From: Diogma glabrata
Lineage: Eukaryota > Arthropoda > Insecta > Diptera > Cylindrotomidae
Assembly: GCA_963693315.1 (NCBI GenBank)
Contig: OY856188.1
Location: 248,001 to 312,000 of the forward strand
Direction of reading: 5' to 3'
DNA: 64,000 nt
Shown here: positions 45,816 to 64,000 of the stretch, piece after piece
How the letters are laid out: each line of letters opens with the position of its first letter
Position numbering within the stretch: position 1 is the first letter of the stretch
The notes under the pieces: model-generated
Databases searched by the model: none
What the model saw: only the letters and a program-made list of their open reading frames with translations
Told to the model about the DNA's origin: nothing
Position numbers and translations under genes: made by a program

Positions 45816-45965
45816 TCTGTACCTCAGAGGTAAACTATCGTAACTGATATTCGGAAAATTTTTAATTCTTTTTTTCGGAATATTTTGAATTGCAGTTTTG
45901 AGTGGTAAAGTGTCCTGTAAAATTTTCCGAATATCAGTTACGATAGTTTACCTCTGAGGTACAGA
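45816..45965. repeat. Perfect 46-bp inverted repeat around a 58-bp spacer
   Basis: tctgtacctcagaggtaaac...ttcggaaaattt (45816-45861) is exactly inverted at 45920-45965. The whole is 150 bp, the size of a MITE or a large foldback. A clear target duplication was not found. Confidence 0.9.
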
Positions 45966-46142
45966 TTTTATATTGCATATAAAAACGATTACATGTTATA
46001 TTAGTTTTGGAATTATAGCTTTTCTTAATTTTGGGTAATTTGGAAATGTTTTAATATACCATTGATGTGTTAACCAGGCATTTTCAAATTGGTTACACGT
46101 AACCCAAACAACAACATAAAGCCATGATGTGTTTCTGTATAC

Positions 46143-46520
46143 CAGCGGTGCCCAAACTGCGGCCATCTGGCCGCATGCGGCCAGTTTTATGATTTGGTGC
46201 GGCCAGTAAAAATATTATAAAAATAGCAAATACCACAATAATAATAAGTTCCGTTTAAAAAAGTACAATATTTTGGTACGTACTAAATTCAAACTTAAAT
46301 ATTCCTAACAAATTCCTATAGAAATAGACTAACTGACATTAATTTGAAAAACGAACTAAGAATTAGGAATACTACACAAGAATTTAATGTTCGCGACTTA
46401 ACTTGAATAAAAAATCTTAACATAATTTATACTATTTATTTATTTTTTTTTCCGTGCGGCCAGTCATTTTTGTTCTTGTAAATTTTTGGCCATCTTTTCC
46501 ATGATTTCTGGACACCCCTG
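46143..46520. mobile_element. Non-autonomous hAT-type element, 378 bp
   Basis: The left end is cagcggtgcccaaact and the right end, inverted, is caggggtgtccagaaa. Both fit the common hAT terminal consensus. ctgtatac is duplicated exactly at 46135-46142 and 46521-46528. 'gcggccag' is repeated at both ends (about 46183, 46199, 46456), a likely subterminal binding motif. No coding capacity. Confidence 0.93.
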
Positions 46521-47016
46521 CTGTATACTATTCCGTATAACGATCTGTATCATACTATTTCAAAAAACATATGAGGTGATGAGACATAATCAAAATATCC
46601 ACCAGTTGGCATTAAATGTTTTTGTGTCAACATTTGCAACATCATGTTTTATTAAATTAATAAAAATTTAATTTGTTCGATATTGTTGAATCCAAGCGAA
46701 TAAAAATAAACTTTTAAATGGTAAAACAGAGAATAATTCCATTGAATTTATTGTTAATTTTGTAGTCATTGAACCTGAAACGATATATAAAATTAATATA
46801 ATGTAAAAATAAAATTAATATAATGTAAAAAAATAGTTTATGACAAACCATTCTCATTCCTCACAGTCACAAATCCGTGAGCTTCGGATATAATTATCAT
46901 ATAAAATATCACGAGTCATCAAATAATAGTCGATTATAATTATATTTTTCTTCAAACGTCAAATAATTAAGGTCATAATTTGACTGAGCTGGCTACGGAG
47001 AAATGCAACTTCTTTT

Positions 47017-47042
47017 ACTTTTCCCTACATGTAGGGAAAAGT
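47017..47042. repeat. Perfect 26-bp palindrome
   Basis: acttttccctaca joined to its own inverse, tgtagggaaaagt, with no spacer. Unusually long for chance. Confidence 0.9.
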
Positions 47043-47236
47043 GTTACTATGATACAGTTAAAATAATAACACACAAAATATAAATTTAAACGTCATTTTT
47101 ATTTGTTAAAACAATCGAAACTACTCATATTTATAAATCTCGCCTTCTTAAATATTTATGGTATGCATAAATTAAACCTAGAACTGAGCATCAAAACCAC
47201 AAACACATGGCACATTTTAAAGCATTTGAAGAAAAA

Positions 47237-47368
47237 ATAACATATTTTATTTGGAGGAGAAGTAACTTTTCATGTCTTGCCTTCTATTACTCGCCTCACT
47301 GTGTTCGGCGGGTAAACTCAGGCGCCCCATGAAAAGTCATACTTCTCCTCCGTATAAAATAATATACT
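47237..47368. repeat. Imperfect ~40-bp-arm hairpin with a GC-rich loop
   Basis: ataacatattttatttggag then gagaagtaacttttcatg pairs with catgaaaagtcatacttctc then ctccgtataaaataatatac. The loop carries cgcctcactgtgttcggcgg. It has the same architecture as the hairpin at 12494-12634, but not the same sequence. Confidence 0.7.
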
Positions 47369-48188
47369 ATTATTAAGGTAATGGGAATTAGAAGAGTAAA
47401 ATCAGTATTTAAAATCCTGCCAAGCGTTTAGGGGTTGGGAGTGGGGAAGGGTGAAAAAATGGTTCGAAATGAGTAGGGTGTGATTTGAAATAGGACCGAA
47501 TTTCATAAATATTGCAATTTTTAGAATTTTGCTGTGCACAGTTTTTGAATTATTTTTAAAAAAGTGCTATTTTTAGTATTTGCTACCCCCAATTTTTTTC
47601 AATATAAATTTAGTTACCATAAACAGCTATGGATAAGATTTAACCTCAAGTAACATTTTTGATAACATTACATTTTAAGTAACATTCACGATAAAACTGT
47701 TTTTATGTGTCTATGGATTGGCATTATAAAAACTTAACACAATTTTATGTAAATTAGTTTTGATAACTTTGATTTGTCCAACTTTTTAGTTTCTCATTAG
47801 TATAAAATAAAACTTTCTGGAAGAAAAACTTTCTGGAAAAAAACTTCCTGGAGCCTAAGGCTTTTTTATTCGAATTTTGATTAAAAAAAACTTTCTGGAG
47901 CCTAAGGCTTTTTTATTCGAATTTCGATTAATTTCAAATTTTCAGAGCTAACTGATATTACTGTAACTTAGGTTTTAAAGATTTTCGGGATTTTTCGGAT
48001 CATAAATAAAAAAGTTATTATATACGAAAAACTTTTTATATACATATGCATTATAAGTTTACATACATACAAAAACGAAATGAAATTTAATTCTTAAAGT
48101 TTATCATATTCGAAGAGTTAGAGTTGTTTGTTTTTTTTATGATAGATGAAATAAATGGTAATGTTGTGAAAATGTTGAGAATGAAGAA

Positions 48189-48371
48189 ATGAATGATGAT
48201 TTAGAACTGAATGTGGTGAAGGATGAAATAGAAATTCCCTTAGTAATTTTGAGAGATTCGCTCAAGTGTGCTTTGAATGTCATTCCGGGTAACTTTGATT
48301 CGTTTGTTTGTGGTGCTTTGGATATGAGTTGTCGTTTTTGTAATGCCAAACCTATAAATTTAAAAGCGTAA
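48189..48371 (+). pseudogene. Possible Helitron N-terminal (Cys-rich) fragment
   Basis: The 60-codon frame ends GALDMSCRFCNAKPINLKA. Helitron/Helentron polyproteins carry a '(L)G.M...C..C.A..F' Cys-pair near the N-terminus and this resembles it. It lies ~145 bp before the Helentron-type end at 48519 and reads towards it. The fragment is short, so this remains a weak call. Confidence 0.35.
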
Positions 48372-48511
48372 CATGTTTGAATAAAATATTTCCTTATACA
48401 TATTTTAAAATTCATGTGTTTGTCAAATTTGTCAGATGAAGATAGAATTGATTCGACGTGATAATGGTATGTGAGTTTATATTATTTTTCTTTGTTTTTT
48501 TTATTATCTTA

Positions 48512-48966
48512 TATATTAACTAGGAGGGCCCGGCGAGCTTCGCTACGCTTATAAATAAAGTTTTTGCGTAGACATTTTGTTGACGTAGAAGGAATGATTT
48601 CAAAAAGTGGTAATGAGAAATGCTAGCATATAAGTTTTAATTTTTCTTTTTAAACATATGAATGAAAAATAATCAGAACTCTAGCTGATCAGTTCGGATA
48701 TATGACAAATTAGCGATAAAATAAGTTAGAGATCAAATGAGCTTACTTGAAAATTTATTTGATCGCTAATTTGTCATATATCCGAACTGATCAGCTAGAG
48801 TTCTGATTATTTTTCATTCATATTTTTAAAAAGAAAAATTAAAAATTATATGCTAGCATTTCTCATTACCAATTTTTGAAATCATTGCTTCTACGTCAAC
48901 AAAATGTCTACGCAAAAAATTTATTTATAAGCGTAGCGAAGCACGCCGGGCCCGCCTAGTTAATAT
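48512..48966. mobile_element. Head-to-head pair of Helentron termini (large palindrome)
   Basis: The left half (48512-48725) is atattaactaggagggcccg, then cggcgagcttcgctacgctt, then aatgatttca...gatcagttcggatatatgac. The right half (48758-48966) is the same in inverse, ending cgggcccgcctagttaatat. Both equal the 3' terminal ~190 bp of the Helentron at 7948-8140. Each half therefore presents a hairpin plus CTAG at its outer end. Arms are ~210 bp and about 95% identical; the ~30-bp centre is not symmetric. No helicase lies between. Confidence 0.88.
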
Positions 48967-49885
48967 AATTGTTTGGATTTAATGGTTCAATAAAATAAAA
49001 TAACATTTTTTCTTTTTTCTTCTGGAGTGCGGTTTGCAATTAACGGTTAACCTTAAGGTAGTAATGTCACTAATGTCATAGTTAAAATAGAGATGTCAAA
49101 TATTGAATTGAAACTTTTATAGCAGAGCTGTCAAACTAAATGGACAAAGTAAATGACCGTTAACAATTCAAAATAAATAAATACTAATGCTAGTTACGAT
49201 AAATAAAGTTTAAAATATGGTGTATATTTTTTTTTTACAATTTATTTTTCAGTCTTCAGAATCATATAAAAATAACTAATAAACACATTTCACTAAAAAT
49301 CATTACATACTGAGTTTATAATAACTAAATAATAGTAGTTTCATCAATAAGTGTTTATTGTTATATTTATTCTCAGGAAAAAATTTTAAAATTCGAACGA
49401 GGCACGAGTGAGATTTTTTAATTTGCGAGAGAACAAAATTCATTAAACACGAATTGATTACAATAATTTATCCTCTGACAGAGGAGGATTGTTTAAGTTT
49501 CTTCTCAATAAAAACAATAAATGTTCTAATTGAGAAGAAAAAAATTCTACTACGAAAGAAAATGACTGAAACAAATTTAGTTTTCTTGTTTATTATGTTT
49601 TTTGGGCAATTAAGTATATTGTATTCCATTGTATACAATCAACTCAATTCAACTAAAACAAATAAGAGAATTTAACTTAAAATTTGATTTTTGAGAACAA
49701 AAGATAGGAAAGCCATTGTGATTGTAATTTGAAAGAAAATTTTAATACAATTTGATTAATACAATACATTTGATTAATCATATAGTATCGAATGATGATA
49801 ATTTTTTATAGGAACATTTTCATAATGCAATAGGTAAGTTTCATTATGCTATAGGTTAGAAAACAAACCGAGCAAAAATTTGTGA
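48967..49885. other. AT-rich intergenic DNA, no gene recognised
   Basis: The frame at 49454-49675 is a short hydrophobic translation without a known domain. No repeats longer than about 20 bp were noticed. Confidence 0.5.
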
Positions 49886-50072
49886 GGGCTCAAATAGGGT
49901 CCTGATCAGGTTTGCCCTAGTACGGATCAGGCATTGGTACGGCTGCCTGATTGGTTCCTGATCTTGAGTGTAACGCTTTTTCCCTAATAGGTCCTGATTG
50001 TAACCGGATAACTGGATCAGGCCCTGATTAGGAAAACTATATCAGGCCCTGATTGGAATAGTCGGACCAGGT

Positions 50073-50074
<2 letters not shown>
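49886..50074. repeat. Island of 'ggatcaggccctgat' repeats, left
   Basis: agggctcaaatagggtcctg then atcagg opens the island; gatcagg, cctgatc, ggatcaggccctgatta and atcaggccctgattgg recur about every 25-35 bp, ending tcggaccaggtcc at the (TA)n array. A related island lies at 56930-57206 in mainly inverse order and ends tgagccctattt. They may be the two ends of a larger, now interrupted element. Confidence 0.6.

Positions 50075-50114
<40 letters not shown>
50075..50114. repeat. (TA)n microsatellite, left of the hAT element
   Basis: About 40 bp of TA ending exactly where the hAT terminus caggcacga begins (50115). Confidence 0.97.
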
Positions 50115-56398
<6,284 letters not shown>

Positions 56399-56598
56399 AA
56401 CGGCACTATTTTTTTTTTTTTAAATCAAAAGAACACGTGCCGCAAAATCGTCGAAGTTGATTTTTTGAAAAATTCGTAGATTTTTTCAAATATCTTATAA
56501 AACATGCAGATGTCAAAAAAAATCACTTAACCATTTTTGTAGGAAATTTAATTTTCTACAAAAAAGGTTCAAGTCATTTTTTCTCGAAAACGTATAGT
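56399..56598. other. Short unassigned stretch before the gap
   Basis: It has a T-run at 56410 and an imperfect inverted pair, aaatttaattttctacaaaa and surroundings, before the N run. Nothing codes. Confidence 0.5.
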
Positions 56599-56798
56599 NN
56601 NNNNNNNNNNNNNNNNNNNNNNNNNNNNNNNNNNNNNNNNNNNNNNNNNNNNNNNNNNNNNNNNNNNNNNNNNNNNNNNNNNNNNNNNNNNNNNNNNNNN
56701 NNNNNNNNNNNNNNNNNNNNNNNNNNNNNNNNNNNNNNNNNNNNNNNNNNNNNNNNNNNNNNNNNNNNNNNNNNNNNNNNNNNNNNNNNNNNNNNNNN
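56599..56798. other. Assembly gap, 200 N
   Basis: Exactly 200 N; size probably nominal. It separates the jockey-like element from the right 'gatccggcc' island, so their true spacing is unknown. Confidence 0.99.
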
Positions 56799-56929
56799 TT
56801 TGTATAAATGAATGACAATAATTTAGAAATATAAAATGTTATTAAATAAATAAATAAAATAAAATAATAAAATACTATACTAAATAACAGAGTTTACAAT
56901 TTTATTTTATTCAAGCACTTATTTCACTC

Positions 56930-57206
56930 CTCAATCCGACTAGCAATTTGTTCAGGTATGCCCGATTACGATCCGGCCTGGATCATGGAGTAATAAGGTA
57001 AATCCTAAGAGGGGATTTGCATCTGGCCCCTATCAGAAATCATACTTGATTTCACTACTACGGCATGCTGTATTTGTTTTGATCCGGCCCGGATTTAGAA
57101 AACCTATTTCATCCCTAGTAGTAAATGTCGGACCAGGGCCGGATCAGAATCATATCTGATTTTCCAATTAAGGTATGCCCTATTTGTCCTGATCTGAGCC
57201 CTATTT
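56930..57206. repeat. Island of 'gatccggcc/gatcagg' repeats, right
   Basis: gatccggcctggatcatgga, gatccggcccggattt, gtcggaccagggccggatca and cctgatctgagccct occur within 270 bp. The segment tcggaccagg also occurs in the left island (50062). The terminal cctgatctgagccct mirrors agggctcaaatagggtcctg at 49886, so the islands could be subterminal regions of one element or two copies of a repeat. Confidence 0.55.
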
Positions 57207-58889
57207 CATATTAATAAATTCCATTTGGTTAAAACTTAAAATTCACTAGAGTATTATCCATTTTAGATATACATAGTTTGCCAAATTTCACACATTCTTT
57301 AATTATCGCTTCTCTGCGTTATGAATACATAAAGTAAAGGTACATAAGTATAAAGTTAGAATATTTTTATAAACATTTTTTTCTAATGTATGTAGTAGTA
57401 AATATATTTTAATTTTTTACGTTGGAAAGCATCAATTATGTAGAAAAAATTAAATGTGCGAGTACTTAAAAGAAAATATTTATTTCCATATAGGAGTAAC
57501 AACGATATCTTATTATTTTAACTCCTGAATTTAGGAGTGATATATTTATTTTATATTACTCACTCTGAAAGAACGTAGTAGAGGAGTGATATAAGGAGCG
57601 TTTTAAACTCTGAATTAATAAAGAAAAACGTTAAAAAACAAAATATGTGGCGAAATTTGTTGTTTGACTTGTATACCAATGTAAATGCAAACGGCTTTTT
57701 CATCATGTATAAGAGCTTGTATACTCATGCAATTGCAGGTTGATTGATTTGTACATGAGTATAAACTATAAATGCACCTTAAAAGAGGTCACGATAGGGA
57801 TATGTAGTTCAGTTTTGAATTGGCGATATATATGAGTTTTGAATTAACAGTGATACAAGTGAATCTAAGTTTTTGAAAAATGAAAATGACAAGTCGTCAA
57901 CCTCACCCTAAGATATCAGTTTAATTAAGCTTGTGCGTATTTAAGTTTTAATATAATTTTAAAATAAGCGTAGTTTGAGTTGATTTTGATTGCTGAATAC
58001 GATTGTCTCTTGTTTTTTTAATTTTTTAATTAACGAATTGATTTAAAATTATTGTTTTGGAATGTAACAAATCCAAAAGTCTAAATTTTTTTCCATTCCA
58101 CATTTTTGTAATTTTATTCACTTAATAAGCTTTCTGAAACACTTTAAAAATTGAAAATCACTGAAGCCGTTCCAAACGTATGTTCAAATATTATGTGACG
58201 CGCGATTAAAAATATAGACCTTTTTCCAGAAGAAAAACGTGACAGTTGTGATCAGCGGATTTGTATTTTGAAAACTTTAAATAATTGTTTTTTCTTGAAC
58301 AAATGCTAATGCAACAAGTGCTAATGTGTTAACATGTGCTAAACAAGTGCTAGTTTTACTACGTTAATGTTGTGCAAAACGATGAATAGATTTATGGACT
58401 AAAACATTGGACATTCTAAAAGCAATATTATGATTCGATTTGGACTATATAATACTTAAAAAAAAGTTATTCAGAAGCAAAAGAACAGGAAGAGTGACAT
58501 TTAGACCACGGTTTAATTGGAATACTGATATGCTTAATGAAAGATCATCAAAAAACTATCAAGATAAAATGATTTCGACAGAAACGTATGTTCTTCACAT
58601 AGCGAAATCAAAATCAAATTTTATTTCAACAAAAAATGCGTCAAATTTTAATAGCTGGTTGTTAGTTTAGTGTTAATTTTTTTGGTTAGTTATGAATATA
58701 AATCTTGATAAAGAGGGCAATTTAAAGGTCATTTTTTTAATTTAGGTGATAAAACATGCTCTGAAAAATAAATGTAACCAAAGTATTCTATAAATACATT
58801 AATCTTTTGTATGATTCAAACTGAATTTTGACTTTAAACAAATCTTTTTCTTACAGAGAGACATGTTTCTGAAAACTATCCCTCGGACG
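57207..58889. other. AT-rich intergenic DNA, no gene recognised
   Basis: The frame at 58440-58670 (RSKRTGRVTFRPRFNWN) is basic but matches no family I know. 58290-58350 has a run of ctaatg/gtgctaa words. Nothing else was supported. Confidence 0.5.
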
Positions 58890-59345
58890 TAATACTAAAT
58901 TTCAAATAAAGGCTTGAATCAGATTTTAAGCTTCATCACCGTATATACATATGTGCATACATTCATGAGAGTGTTTCATATCCCGCAGGAGGGATTGATT
59001 TTGATCGATTGTGATCAATGTCGATCTACGGGTCTGACTACCTTGCGTACTCCAGTCCCTGCCATTGACATGTGAGTTAGCGTGAGATATCACATACCAC
59101 TGGCAATGGCAGGAGATGTCATTAGCCAAGATGATATCTTAGGGTGCTGGCGGACGAACTTTAATTAGTCAACGGCAGCACTTCCAGTCTTAGCTGGGCA
59201 GCGTTCCATAGTGGTACCGCGCATTATCTCTTCCGAGGAATTGGACCAACACGTAATTATGTGTGGGCTTTGTGCCTCGATTGAGGTGATGGGCGGTGCG
59301 TCTGGGGTGCGCTGGATTATTAGCTGGATTATTAGCATATAGTTT
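58890..59345 (+). pseudogene. Endonuclease-region fragment of a jockey-like element plus a GC-richer repeat
   Basis: aaataaaggcttgaatcaga through cattcatgagagtgtttc (58901-58978) matches 62808-62873 of the plus-strand jockey-like copy at about 75-80%, which is the start of its endonuclease. After 58980 the similarity stops and a GC-richer segment follows. Part of it, gtgagatatcacataccact then ggcaatggcag (59080-59110), is also present inverted at 4988-5020, together with 'gtgctggcg.acgaact' nearby. That shared piece is a dispersed repeat of unknown type. Confidence 0.6.
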
Positions 59346-59514
59346 TGTTTTGTTTTCTGCAAATTTCTCACAATTTGTTTTTCACTTATTATTTTGTTGT
59401 TATTTCTTCATCTTATCATGAAATATTGGCATATGTCATATTTTATTGTATGATAGGATTTTTTACTAAGTTATGCATTTTAAAATAAAACATAAAAAAA
59501 TAAAATAAACCTTT

Positions 59515-64000
<4,486 letters not shown>

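Larger units (their letters stand above)
46529..48110. other. AT-rich intergenic DNA with palindromes and a short duplication
   Basis: Besides the entries below (47017-47042, 47237-47368) there is a 43-bp direct repeat, ctggagcctaaggctttttt then attcgaattt(t/c)gatta, at about 47849-47883 and 47895-47931. The frame at 46486-46671 overlaps the hAT end and is not a gene. Confidence 0.55.

Noticed and set aside
48137..48415. Minus-strand Ser-rich frame of 92 codons
   Set aside because: Overlaps the Cys-containing plus-strand frame and is a low-complexity translation with no family features.
58440..58670. 76-codon basic frame
   Set aside because: No recognisable domain, no splice or promoter context; judged a chance frame in AT-rich DNA.

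Overview
The window is very AT-rich eukaryotic DNA that is almost entirely transposable elements and satellite-like repeats around one recognisable host gene. Split exons with GT/AG borders and two introns of 68 and 59 bp, together with Helentron, P-superfamily, hAT, pogo/Tigger, jockey-like, RTE-like and Penelope-like sequences, point to an arthropod and most likely an insect. A dipteran is plausible, but the sequence alone does not prove the order. Two runs of exactly 200 N (16546-16745 and 56599-56798) are assembly gaps. Nine (TA)n arrays are present and give spurious poly(Ile-Tyr) reading frames.

The host gene lies on the minus strand between 23254 and 11083. It encodes the first half of a Patched-domain (sterol-sensing-domain, RND superfamily) membrane protein. 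Four coding exons with matching phases can be joined: 23254-23157, 23088-22756, 22696-22373 and 12100-11083. The third intron is 10.3 kb and filled with repeats: an RTE-like retroelement, a broken transposase-like gene, tandem repeats, five TA arrays and a gap. The exons for the C-terminal half were not found and probably lie below 11083, beyond a Helentron that starts 82 bp after the last donor site, or outside the window.

Layout: 1-2795 is a ~620-bp higher-order satellite. 4295-7877 is a pogo/Tigger transposon with TA target duplications and a degenerate jockey/R1-type element nested inside. 7948-11000 is a Helentron with a broken PIF1-type helicase on the minus strand. 11083-23254 is the Patched-type gene. 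23392-23598 is a small TIR element just upstream of its ATG. 24220-31719 holds large copies of a repeat family built from two minisatellites, interrupted by truncated jockey-like copies and two tRNA-related (SINE-like) units. 31958-32605 is a Penelope-like GIY-YIG endonuclease end. 35501-37124 is a non-autonomous hAT element with perfect 8-bp target duplications.

37224-42830 is the most unusual object: a P-superfamily element with a THAP-like domain and a C-terminal transposase region, but without its catalytic core, bounded by near-identical ~890-bp inverted repeats and a 7-bp target duplication. 46143-46520 is a 378-bp hAT derivative with perfect 8-bp duplications. 48512-48966 is a head-to-head pair of Helentron termini. 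50115-54081 is a complete-looking hAT element with an intact ~714-codon transposase, sitting inside a (TA)n array. 54321-56398 is a 5'-truncated jockey-like element with an intact RT. 59959-62242 is a TIR element also flanked on both sides by TA arrays, and 62535-64000 is another jockey-like copy running off the window. There are no credible rRNA genes, intact tRNA genes or CRISPR arrays.
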